Source: Mycobacterium sp.
Lineage (GTDB): Bacteria; Actinomycetota; Actinomycetes; Mycobacteriales; Mycobacteriaceae
Reading direction: 5' to 3'
DNA length: 64,000 nucleotides
NCBI GenBank assembly: GCA_016197405.1
Contig: JACPVR010000030.1
Coordinates: 62,001 to 126,000 of the forward strand
Program-made: the position numbers and the translations under genes
The notes under the pieces: model-generated
Databases searched by the model: none
What the model saw: only the letters and a program-made list of their open reading frames with translations
Told to the model about the DNA's origin: nothing
In this document: in pieces, positions 31,513 through 39,218 of the stretch
Layout: each line of letters starts with the position of its first letter
Position numbering within the stretch: the stretch's first letter is position 1

Positions 31513-33078
31513 TCACGTCAGGTCGGTGACAGGCATGGCGCTCGCAACCCCCATGCCTCGGTGGGAGGTGGCGCGTGCCGATTGCAGCAATCGGGCCAGT
31601 CTCTCGGTGTCGTCCTGCTCACTGACCTCGGTCGGCACGACGATGCTGCCGGGGATGAGTTTGACCAAAGCGACGTAGAGCAGACCACCGATCACTGCCG
31701 AGGAGACGAAGCTCAGGTCGACGCCGCCCAGAACGTTGGCCCACGGGCCGACGTAGAGCGTGGTGTTGACGAACATCATCCCGATGACGGCTGCCGGGAC
31801 CCACGCCAGCATGGCCGCCACGTTCCATCCGTGGGTGAACCAATACGCACCGCCGGCGACACGCGGCTGCATGTTGAAGACCTGCAGGTCCTGGCTGTAG
31901 TACCGGCCGCGGGTAAGACGGTAGCCGATGAGATTGATGACCAGCCATGGCGCGGTGACCACCAGCAGGATGATGAGGAAGGCACTGGCTGCTGCGACGA
32001 GGTCGTAGAGGAACGCCCCGACGTAGACGAGGATCGTGCCGAGCGCACCAATGAGCAGCGTGGCGGGAACACGCTTGAGCGACGGAATGATCGAGGACGC
32101 GTCCAGACCGGTTCCGTAGACACACAGAGCGCCCTGCGCGCAGGAACCCACCAAGGCAATGAGGACGATTCCGGCGACGTAAGCAGTCGGCGAGGCGTCG
32201 ACGAAACCGACTACCCAGTCCGTGACGCCCACCGGAAACGTCATGGCCACGTAGATGGCGAAGCACAGCGCCACCGCGGTGCCCACGAACATGCCGACGG
32301 CGGCGGCGGAGACCACCCGGCGGGTGGCCCACCGCTTCGCCGAGACGTAGCGCGTGTAGTCACCGACATAGGGAGAGTAGGAGATTGGCAGCGACGCGGC
32401 GGTCGTCGCGCTCAGCAACCAGGTGGCCGGGTAACTGCCGAGCAGCAGTCCGTCCGCAACGGGTGGTTGGGCACTGAACTTCGGCAGGAGCACGACGACC
32501 CCGATCAGGAGCAGCAGACCCATGGTGGGCACGAGGATCCGGTTGGCCAGTACCACGTTGGCGTGTCCGTAGATGGCCACGACCAGGGTGGCCAGTGCGA
32601 TCAGGGCATAGGCGATCGCGAGTTCGGTTTTGCCGATGGGCATTCCGAACAATTTGTTCAGCCCGGCGACGAGGGCGGTTCCCCCCGTCCACACCGTCAA
32701 CGCGTAGAAGCCGACCGCGGTGAAGACTCCGACCAGGGAGCCTACGATGCGGCCGACGACCCCAAAGTGGGCGCCGCTACTGACCGCGCTGTTGGTGCCG
32801 GTGCGTGTGCTGAGCAGAGCCAGCGGAGCGAACATCGATGATCCGACGGCCAATCCGACCAGCGTAGAGGTCACCGACCCCCACCACCCCAATCCGAACG
32901 AGACGGGAAGGTACCCCAATACGATGATGCCAAAGCACAATTGGGTGCCGAAGAAGACCGTGGTGAGCTCTCGCGGCTTCGAATGGCGTTCGGCTTCGGG
33001 GATGTAGTCGACGCCGCGGGTCTCGACGCGACCAACCGCGTCGATCCCCCCAGGGGGCAGGGGTGAATCGTTAGCCAT
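31513..33078 (-). CDS. NCS1-family permease (purine/cytosine/hydantoin/allantoin type)
   Basis: This 521-residue membrane protein has about twelve helices of the LeuT fold. An N-terminal cytoplasmic tail ends with RHSKPRELTTVFFGTQL, a family-like start. The typical helix 1 and helix 6 ligand-contact regions appear near GLGWWGSVTSTLVGLAVGSSM and ISYSPYVGDYTRYV. NCS1 carriers import small N-heterocycles (cytosine, uracil, allantoin, hydantoin, some vitamins) with Na+ or H+. It overlaps the NuoF-like gene by 8 bp and sits in the middle of the monooxygenase operon. That makes a small nitrogenous ring compound the likely substrate. Confidence 0.9.
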   Translation of the reverse strand: MANDSPLPPGGIDAVGRVETRGVDYIPEAERHSKPRELTTVFFGTQLCFGIIVLGYLPVSFGLGWWGSVTSTLVGLAVGSSMFAPLALLSTRTGTNSAVSSGAHFGVVGRIVGSLVGVFTAVGFYALTVWTGGTALVAGLNKLFGMPIGKTELAIAYALIALATLVVAIYGHANVVLANRILVPTMGLLLLIGVVVLLPKFSAQPPVADGLLLGSYPATWLLSATTAASLPISYSPYVGDYTRYVSAKRWATRRVVSAAAVGMFVGTAVALCFAIYVAMTFPVGVTDWVVGFVDASPTAYVAGIVLIALVGSCAQGALCVYGTGLDASSIIPSLKRVPATLLIGALGTILVYVGAFLYDLVAAASAFLIILLVVTAPWLVINLIGYRLTRGRYYSQDLQVFNMQPRVAGGAYWFTHGWNVAAMLAWVPAAVIGMMFVNTTLYVGPWANVLGGVDLSFVSSAVIGGLLYVALVKLIPGSIVVPTEVSEQDDTERLARLLQSARATSHRGMGVASAMPVTDLT

Positions 33079-34315
33079 GACGTGTTCTTCCTATCTGTGA
33101 GCTGATCAGCGGCTCGGCATGAGCGCACGTGCCGTGTTCGGTGTGGGCTGTGAAGTCGTCGGGAAACAACGAACGGGCGGATTCGACTGGCGGCGTAGGC
33201 ATGTCGATCAGTGAACATTTGTGTGGCATGTCGGCGACGAATTCATCGACGACGCTGAGCTTTTGAAGCAGATCGCTGACTCCCTTCTGACGCAGGATTT
33301 GCTGCATGGTCCGGTGATATGTCTGGGTCTTCATGCGGCAGGGCGGGCATTGGCCGCACTGCTCGCGGCTGAAGAATCCGGTGATCTCTTCGCAGATCTC
33401 GACGATGCAGGTGTCGGTCGTGAGGACCCGTACCGCGAGGCATCCTGACTGAGACCCGGCGCTGCGAATCGCCGCATCGGAGATCGGGATATCGGCGCAG
33501 TCCGCAGAAAGGAATCGTGTCGACGGTCCGCCGGGTTGAAATGCCTTGAGGTGTCCCGATCCGGTCAAGCCACCGGCTCGTGCGAACAGGTCGGTAAATG
33601 TGTCGACGACGGGGTCGATCTCGAAGACGTCGGGGTTGGCGACGTCACCGCTGACCGTGGCCAGTCGAGTCCAGGCGGGTGGAGTTCCGCCCCAGGCGGC
33701 TCGCACGATTCGCGGGAGATTGGCAAGCGTCTCGCAGTTGGCGACCAACGTCGGCAGGCCCTCGACACCACTCTCGGTAGGGAAGGGTGGTTGTCCGGTG
33801 GGCTTACCGGCGCCGCCGTTGATGGCGTCGACGACCGCGGTTGCCTCACCGGAGACATACCGTGGATCCGCTCGCACGATCCGCACTGCGGCGGATGAAA
33901 AGCGTTCGCCGACTTCGTTCAGGGCGCGGGTGATGCTGTCGCACTCCTGCTCGGCGGTGTCACTGAGGTAGAGGATGACATCGCGGGCGTCGAGCGCGAT
34001 CGCCGCGAGCAGCACCCCCTCGAGGACGACGTGCGGATTGCGCAGGAGCAATACTCGATCCTTACGGCTCCCCGGTTCGTCCTCGGCGGCGTTGCACACC
34101 ACCACGCGCGGTCCGGCTGTAGCCAGCGCGGACTCGATCTTTCGGGCGAGTGGAAAGTGGGCGCCGCCCAGACCGGTCAGCGGCGTTGCAAGCAACGCTC
34201 GCCTGGCCCGGTCTGGCTCGGCCACTGCGTAGCGCAGGCCAAGGTAGCCGCCCCGGTCGAGATAACCGGGGTAATCCAAGTGGTGGGGCGGCAGCAGGCT
34301 CTCCGACGTCGGCAT
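33071..34315 (-). CDS. NuoF-like NADH-binding flavoprotein (FMN, 4Fe-4S)
   Basis: This 414-residue protein is a relative of the complex I 51-kDa subunit and of diaphorase subunits in Hox hydrogenase and Fds formate dehydrogenase. The NADH-site segment is GLGGAHFP, a variant of GRGGAGFP. NAAEDEPGSRKDR, YVSGEATAVVDAINGG and PTLVANCETLANLPRI match family blocks. The 4Fe-4S ligands are CGQCPPC plus a later Cys in HKCSLID. The start at 34315 has an AGGA ribosome site. It lies 8 bases after the NuoE-like gene, and the pair probably passes electrons from NADH to the monooxygenase. No other complex I gene is present. Confidence 0.9.
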   Translation of the reverse strand: MPTSESLLPPHHLDYPGYLDRGGYLGLRYAVAEPDRARRALLATPLTGLGGAHFPLARKIESALATAGPRVVVCNAAEDEPGSRKDRVLLLRNPHVVLEGVLLAAIALDARDVILYLSDTAEQECDSITRALNEVGERFSSAAVRIVRADPRYVSGEATAVVDAINGGAGKPTGQPPFPTESGVEGLPTLVANCETLANLPRIVRAAWGGTPPAWTRLATVSGDVANPDVFEIDPVVDTFTDLFARAGGLTGSGHLKAFQPGGPSTRFLSADCADIPISDAAIRSAGSQSGCLAVRVLTTDTCIVEICEEITGFFSREQCGQCPPCRMKTQTYHRTMQQILRQKGVSDLLQKLSVVDEFVADMPHKCSLIDMPTPPVESARSLFPDDFTAHTEHGTCAHAEPLISSQIGRTRHG

Positions 34316-34323
34316 AGTGGGTC

Positions 34324-34698
34324 CTAGTCCGACAGGCTCAGGTCGCCGGGCTTGAAGCCGGCATCGAGCATGTTGAAGATCTTGCGCGCCAGGAACGAAC
34401 TGCTGCGGTCGATCTCCATGACCGCGTCGCCCCCTTCCGCGTGGGCGACGATGCCCCTTGCGTGGTCGGGCTCGACTTCGCTGTAGAAGGCACGACAGTG
34501 CTCGATGAGCAGATTCGGTCCCTGCTCGCACGCGGCAAAGCAGACGTAGTCGTTGACCTCTAGGTCGGATCCGGTTTCGTCGACGATCTCACGTAACCGA
34601 TCACGTAGTGCCTCGGATCCTCGCATGGCACAGTCCACATTCACGCAGACGTGGATGATGCGGTCCTCGGAGCGAACGTCCTCAAACACGGACATCAT
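34324..34698 (-). CDS. NuoE-like thioredoxin-fold [2Fe-2S] ferredoxin
   Basis: This 124-residue protein has four Cys in the NuoE/thioredoxin-like ferredoxin spacing: Cys18 and Cys23 (CVNVDC), then Cys53 and Cys57 (CFAAC). It lacks the long N-terminal helical part of complex I NuoE. It would take electrons from the NuoF-like FMN protein and deliver them to the diiron hydroxylase. Two adjacent ATG codons (34698 and 34695) can start it, and it overlaps the effector gene by 14-17 bases. The pairing with the NuoF-like gene is direct. Confidence 0.88.
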   Translation of the reverse strand: MMSVFEDVRSEDRIIHVCVNVDCAMRGSEALRDRLREIVDETGSDLEVNDYVCFAACEQGPNLLIEHCRAFYSEVEPDHARGIVAHAEGGDAVMEIDRSSSFLARKIFNMLDAGFKPGDLSLSD

Positions 34699-34999
34699 CT
34701 CCCGGATCCTCTGCGTTCCAACTCAATACGACTTGTTCGTCGTCCCAGCGCGTGAAGTAACCCCGGTAGGCCGATACCACCTGATTCAGGTCGCGGCTGT
34801 CCCAGTCGCGGCCGAGGAATTCGGAGACTGCGGAGGCGTGAATGACCATGCGGTCGGGTACGTCGAGCAGCACCATGCCCGGCATGTGCACCACCGACGC
34901 GTCGGGCACATCTTGGCAGACCGCGGCGACGATAGCGTCGCATTCCTCTCCGCCCATCATTTCGATGCCGACCACCGACCGGGTGACGTGTGCGGTCAT
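34682..34999 (-). CDS. MmoB/DmpM-type monooxygenase effector (coupling) protein
   Basis: This 105-residue protein matches the small cofactor-free effector of soluble diiron monooxygenases. It has VGIEMMGGEECDAIVAAV, a central MVLLDVPDRMVIHASAV and the family block FLGRDWDSRDLNQVVSAYRG. Such effectors bind the hydroxylase and tune O2 and substrate access. Its ATG at 34999 overlaps the beta-subunit stop. It is third in the operon, between the hydroxylase subunits and the electron transfer pair. Confidence 0.9.
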   Translation of the reverse strand: MTAHVTRSVVGIEMMGGEECDAIVAAVCQDVPDASVVHMPGMVLLDVPDRMVIHASAVSEFLGRDWDSRDLNQVVSAYRGYFTRWDDEQVVLSWNAEDPGDDVRV

Positions 35000-36237
35000 G
35001 CCGTGACCTCCGTTTCCTTCAGTTGGATTGATGCGAGATCGATTCCGGACTCGGCGAACTGGGCGGTGATCCACGCCATGGTTTCGGTCAGCGCACTCTC
35101 GACGTCGAACTCGCCCAGAAGTTGCGCCGCCGCAGCGTGGGCCTGAGGCAGTACGGCGCTGACCCATGTCTCGACGAGATCGCGGTTGGCCCGGCCGAAC
35201 GCGTCGTCACTGCAGACCAATCTGAGGAATGCTGCGGCACTTTCGCGGTGACGCAGCTTGTCATCCTCGATCGACCGGCAGACGAATGGGGTCAGCCCGT
35301 CGCCGGCTGCCAGGCTGCCCGTGGTCAGCAGAGCATGCGCGGCGCTGGTCAACAGCGGTTCCACGATGAGGTCGGCCAGCACGATGGTCTTGCCCCAGTC
35401 GAGGTTGGTCAACGTCTCCTCGATGAGGCGGCGGCACGATTGGAAGCGGGGCTCCTCCATCCAGTCCGGACGTGGATCTTCGAAGCCGTCGAAGTGTTCG
35501 CCGTAGGCGATTGCCAGGCGGCCGTATAGCTGAGCATGGCGCAGTTGGTCGAACATCATGAATGAAGTGGCGCCGGCGATCCAAGACGACAATGCAAAGC
35601 GGGTTGCGTTTTGGTGCGCAACGCACAGACCCCAGTCCGGGTATTGCAGCACCCCAATGACTTTGCGCAACAACTCCACCCGCGACGGGTCGACCGCCGC
35701 GAGCTGGCCATCGCGTTGGGCGAATTCGAACGCCGTAGCGACGCTGCGACCGGCGCGAGCCTGACGTGTGGTGTAGGTGCGGTAATACAACTTGTCGGGC
35801 GTGCGGTAAGACTCCCAGTCGCTGCAACGCAGCTCGGTGCTGTCGTCGGTCCACACCTTCTGCGACGGGCGCCCACCATCGATGTGGTACGGGCCGTGCC
35901 ACTGCAGCAGTTGGGTGACCTCCTCGTATTCGTTGAGTCGGCGTCCGTTGGCGACGGGCGGACTCACGGCATCGAGGTCGAGCGATGGTCTCGGTGAGGG
36001 CGTGGTGTCGAATTTGGGCTCGCCGACCGCGCGCACCTCGACCAGGTCGCCGTCGGTGATGCCGACAGCGGCGAGCGGGGTGTCGTCAGTGCCGTCGACG
36101 TCGAGCTCCAGGACGCGACCTTGGGCCGAGCGAGCTCCGTTGATCAGTTTCATCAAGTCGGCCACGGTCGGGTCTCCGGCGCTGAGCACGAACGCCTCGG
36201 GCGCCGCTTCACCGAGTACCCGCGAATAAACAAGCAT
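34996..36237 (-). CDS. Soluble diiron monooxygenase beta subunit with N-terminal ubiquitin-like domain
   Basis: This 413-residue protein has a ferritin-like helical core (about residues 100-400) of the TmoE/PrmC/MmoY beta type, without a complete diiron ligand set. Core segments are WESYRTPDKLYYRTY, RFALSSWIAGATSFMMFDQLRHAQLYGRLA and NLDWGKTIVLADLIVEPLL. Residues 1-78 look like a beta-grasp (ubiquitin-like) domain: MLVYSRVLGEAAPEAFVL, a helix at VADLMKLIN, and GITDGDLVEVRAVG. In toluene monooxygenases this fold is a separate gamma subunit (TmoB), so this appears to be a gamma-beta fusion. The gene follows the alpha subunit after 37 bases. Confidence 0.88.
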   Translation of the reverse strand: MLVYSRVLGEAAPEAFVLSAGDPTVADLMKLINGARSAQGRVLELDVDGTDDTPLAAVGITDGDLVEVRAVGEPKFDTTPSPRPSLDLDAVSPPVANGRRLNEYEEVTQLLQWHGPYHIDGGRPSQKVWTDDSTELRCSDWESYRTPDKLYYRTYTTRQARAGRSVATAFEFAQRDGQLAAVDPSRVELLRKVIGVLQYPDWGLCVAHQNATRFALSSWIAGATSFMMFDQLRHAQLYGRLAIAYGEHFDGFEDPRPDWMEEPRFQSCRRLIEETLTNLDWGKTIVLADLIVEPLLTSAAHALLTTGSLAAGDGLTPFVCRSIEDDKLRHRESAAAFLRLVCSDDAFGRANRDLVETWVSAVLPQAHAAAAQLLGEFDVESALTETMAWITAQFAESGIDLASIQLKETEVTA

Positions 36238-36274
36238 CGTGTGGATCTCCCTATAGCTCTTGGGGTTTGAGGTG

Positions 36275-37741
36275 TCAGAGGGTGACAGGGACCCGCATGG
36301 CGGGGAAATAACCGTCGGGGGCGTGAGTGCCGCCCAACGGGGTGCCGCCAGGAGTGATGTTGAGGAACTGTGCAACCCAGTTGGGGTCCTTGTCGGCCAA
36401 CAGCAACGGGGAGGGTTCGATGGTGCGTGCGTACTTCGTGGCTTCCCGCTCGAAGATCCACTTGCAGCCCTCTGAGCAGAACCAGTACCGCTGACCGTCG
36501 TAGTCCACCGGCAGTGCCACCGGGTGGGCGGGTTCTGGGAATGTGCACGGGAATTTGCAGATGTCGCACGTCATCGGGAGCGTGTCGGAGTCAACGTTGG
36601 CGCCGCCGGCGACCGTCCGCCAGAACGGCGCATGGCTGTGTTCGAAGGCGGGGTACTTGTCCTGCAGCCAGGCCAGGTCGTCGGCGGTGGGCTGATGCAC
36701 ATCGAACCAGAGCTGGTCGCGCGAGCCATAGAGGCCACGCCAGATGCTGTGGGAGCCGTGTTCGATCTCGGCGAGCGCCTGGTCGAGATGGCGCGGTGGC
36801 TTCAGTCCGAACTGCGACAGTTCCGAGACGTAGCCCTGGATGAAGTCCTCCACGACATAGCGCTGAAACGCTTCCTTGTAGGAGATCGGCTTGTTCTTCG
36901 GGAAGTAGTCGAGAACGGGGCCCACGACCGCCAGCAATAGTCGGTGGCAACGCCAGAACCACTTGTCCATCCAGTCCTGAATCAAGGACAGGTTGGTGTC
37001 GTCGTTCTGCAGCAGGGCACGGGCTACGGACTGACCCAATGCCATGTGACGCGTTTCGTCGCTCTGGATCGTGAGGTGGGCTTGGCCGAATCCGAAATCG
37101 CCATTGGCGACTCCCGCAGCAGGCGCCGCGATGAACAGCAGATTGGTGAACGCCGTCTCGAAGACCAGGTTGGTCCCGATGATCCCCTCGATTGGGTCGG
37201 TGGTGATGAGGTCCTCGAAGAAGGACCGGTCGCCCTGGAAGTACCAATGCCGTTCGAAGAAGGCCAGCCGGTCCTTGGGCAGCAGGAAGCCACTCTCATG
37301 GTGCTTGACGTAATCCTTGGCCTGGTAGATGGCTTCTTCAGCGTGCCGGCGCTCGTCCATCGCCTGAACCATCGAGGCGATCCGGATGGCCGGCGCGGGT
37401 GCGAACCGCGCGATCCGGACATGCCCGCGGTAGTTGTAGTACTCGCTGTAGGTCAGGGCGGTGTTGAACGACTTCATGGCCTCCACCCACCGGGGATCGA
37501 CTCGCCCGATATGGCCGAAGCGCGCGCCGGCGTCACGGACGGCGTGAAACTTGTCCTCCTTTTCGGCCTGGATGCGGATGTAGTCGTCGAACAGGATCTG
37601 GAACGGGTCGTTGAACTTCTTCCAGTCGGGCATGGTGCACGCAGTGCGCCATTCCTGGGGAACGTAGGCATCCTCGCCGACGTAGGTGGGATCCCAATGC
37701 AGTGAGTGAGTCAGTCGCTGATATTGCTCGCGAGTCTTCAA
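36275..37741 (-). CDS. Soluble diiron monooxygenase hydroxylase alpha subunit
   Basis: This 488-residue protein has the complete carboxylate-bridged diiron site: Glu100, Glu130 and His133 (DERRH), then Glu195, Glu229 and His232 (DETRH). It activates O2 to hydroxylate or N-oxidise a substrate. A Cys-rich YHS-like region near the C-terminus (Cys392, 395, 399, 422, 426) resembles that in phenol hydroxylase and toluene monooxygenase alpha subunits and may bind a metal. The start is a TTG at 37741 preceded closely by GGAAGG; the next Met is at residue 37. It leads the nine-gene operon. It does not clearly match methane, propane or toluene enzymes closely enough for me to name its substrate. Confidence 0.92.
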   Translation of the reverse strand: MKTREQYQRLTHSLHWDPTYVGEDAYVPQEWRTACTMPDWKKFNDPFQILFDDYIRIQAEKEDKFHAVRDAGARFGHIGRVDPRWVEAMKSFNTALTYSEYYNYRGHVRIARFAPAPAIRIASMVQAMDERRHAEEAIYQAKDYVKHHESGFLLPKDRLAFFERHWYFQGDRSFFEDLITTDPIEGIIGTNLVFETAFTNLLFIAAPAAGVANGDFGFGQAHLTIQSDETRHMALGQSVARALLQNDDTNLSLIQDWMDKWFWRCHRLLLAVVGPVLDYFPKNKPISYKEAFQRYVVEDFIQGYVSELSQFGLKPPRHLDQALAEIEHGSHSIWRGLYGSRDQLWFDVHQPTADDLAWLQDKYPAFEHSHAPFWRTVAGGANVDSDTLPMTCDICKFPCTFPEPAHPVALPVDYDGQRYWFCSEGCKWIFEREATKYARTIEPSPLLLADKDPNWVAQFLNITPGGTPLGGTHAPDGYFPAMRVPVTL

Positions 37742-38085
37742 GGACCTTCCGATCTGTCGTGGAGGAGCTGTCGCCGATCCGACCGGTGTGCCCTAACCTT
37801 GCAAAATTGATTGAAGGTTTGGTGCGGGAGGATCGGCGCTTAGAGGTTGTTGGAATTCCTGAAGGTTAGAGCCCAATTACTACGCGGGAATGAACAACCA
37901 TTACGAGTGTGTTTCGCCGATGGAAGCGAACGGGCCGTCGCCGCAATAACCCGCCGCGGAGCGGAATTGTTGGCGTCGATGCAGTTCAGCGACACTGCGG
38001 CGACTGCGGCGACGGCATACCGCCCCTATGACATTCGCGGCGATATCCTCTTAGGCATCAGAAATCTCATGGGGCCCGGCGGGGG
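37742..38085. promoter_or_regulatory. Divergent control region of the monooxygenase operon
   Basis: This 344-bp region separates the operon from its presumed regulator. It is less GC-rich than the surroundings, particularly around 37791-37900. CTAACCTT (37793-37800) and its exact reverse complement AAGGTTAG (37862-37869) are 61 bp apart, and a third AAGGTT lies at 37814-37819. These are candidate binding sites for the regulator. A plus-strand open frame starting with TTG at 37847 crosses into the regulator start but has no recognisable features. I do not call it a gene. Confidence 0.5.
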
Positions 38086-38994
38086 GTGGGCGTGACAGCG
38101 ACCACCACCGGCGACGGATCACGCCACGACGCCGCGCGCCGCGGCGCTCGACGTGCAGCTCGCGCCAGTTCTCCCGCTCCGGGGCACGGTCAAGTCCTGT
38201 ACATCCAGCAGGCAGCCCAACTCGTCGGTGCCAGCGCCGTCCAATTGCGCCAATGGGAACAGCAGAACCTCATCCATCCGGCGCGCACGTCATCGGGATA
38301 CCGCACCTATACCTCGGCCGACATCGAACGGATGCAACGTATTCAGTCGCTGATGGCCGGCGGCGTCAACGCCGAGGGCGTGCGGCGCATCCTCGACCAG
38401 CCCGGTGATACGACGCGCAACGGAGCCTCGCCACCAACGGAATCGGCGCACTCACGCCAGGCCGGCCAGACCATCCGTGACCTGCGCAAGGCCCGCAAAC
38501 TCACGCTGCGCGACGTCGGCGCCATGACCGGACTCAGCGCGTCCTACATCAGTGCGGTCGAGCGTGGAACCGCCGTCCCGTCGATTGCCTCCCTACAGAA
38601 GATCGGCGCAGCCTTCGAGACCAACGTGCTTGGCCTCATGACCGAGGCTTACGAGCCGCCCAATCTCCTCGTGCGGGCACATGCGCGCCGGGTTCTCGAC
38701 AGCAACAAAGGTGTCCGCATCGAGGACATGTCCACCGCGGGAAGCAATCTGGAGCCATTGCTGTTCACGTTCGAACCCGGCGGCGGCAGCGACGGCGCAA
38801 TCTCCCACGAAGGTGAGGAGTTTTTGTTTGTCATGTCGGGGCAGCTGTACCTGAGGCTCGACGGCAGTGACGACTACCTCCTCGAAGTCGGTGACTCCAT
38901 GGCGTTTCGCAGTGAACGCGCCCACGAGTTCGGCAATCCTTACGGTCCCGGACCCACCACCGTGCTGTGGATCAACACGCCCCGTACCTTCTGA
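38086..38994 (+). CDS. MerR-XRE-cupin fusion transcriptional regulator
   Basis: This 302-residue protein contains three modules. Residues 38-105 form a MerR-type winged helix (YIQQAAQLVGASAVQLRQWE, then GYRTYTSADIERMQRIQSL). Residues 126-184 form an XRE/HTH_3 domain (LRKARKLTLRDVGAMTGLSA, SYISAVERGTAVPS). Residues 225-298 form a small cupin sensor (SHEGEEFLFVMSGQLYLRL). Regulators with XRE plus cupin often sense small nitrogen compounds, and an additional MerR head is unusual. The first 30 residues are Arg/Ala-rich and may be untranslated if the GTG at 38092 is used. It is divergent from the monooxygenase operon and is its likely regulator. Confidence 0.88.
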   Translation: MGVTATTTGDGSRHDAARRGARRAARASSPAPGHGQVLYIQQAAQLVGASAVQLRQWEQQNLIHPARTSSGYRTYTSADIERMQRIQSLMAGGVNAEGVRRILDQPGDTTRNGASPPTESAHSRQAGQTIRDLRKARKLTLRDVGAMTGLSASYISAVERGTAVPSIASLQKIGAAFETNVLGLMTEAYEPPNLLVRAHARRVLDSNKGVRIEDMSTAGSNLEPLLFTFEPGGGSDGAISHEGEEFLFVMSGQLYLRLDGSDDYLLEVGDSMAFRSERAHEFGNPYGPGPTTVLWINTPRTF

Positions 38995-39218
38995 CCCCGA
39001 CGGGCGACAAGTCAAACGCTCATTCGTTGTGCGATTGCACGATCCAGCCGCTTCCCAAACGTGCGCGGTCAGTCGATTGCGCGCATTACGCCGCAACGAA
39101 ATTCAACTGACCACGAGTGGACAGTCCATCTGAATAGATGTTCCATATGACGTTCTTGCCAGCAGCCCTCGACGTTCTCCAACTAAGCAGTCGATGACGT
39201 TGCCACTCAGTGCTTCCC

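Noticed and set aside
30427..32841. 804-codon plus-strand open frame opposite the RidA, cyclase and permease genes
   Set aside because: Very long, but the product is low in hydrophobic residues, highly charged and motif-free, while the minus strand encodes three clear families with ribosome sites.
33071..34698. Fragment of a respiratory complex I operon
   Set aside because: No other nuo gene is present and the pair is embedded between the monooxygenase effector and a permease with overlapping ends.
37847..38095. 82-codon plus-strand frame beginning with TTG in the monooxygenase control region
   Set aside because: No ribosome site, no motif, overlap with the regulator start; could be a small leader gene but cannot be supported.
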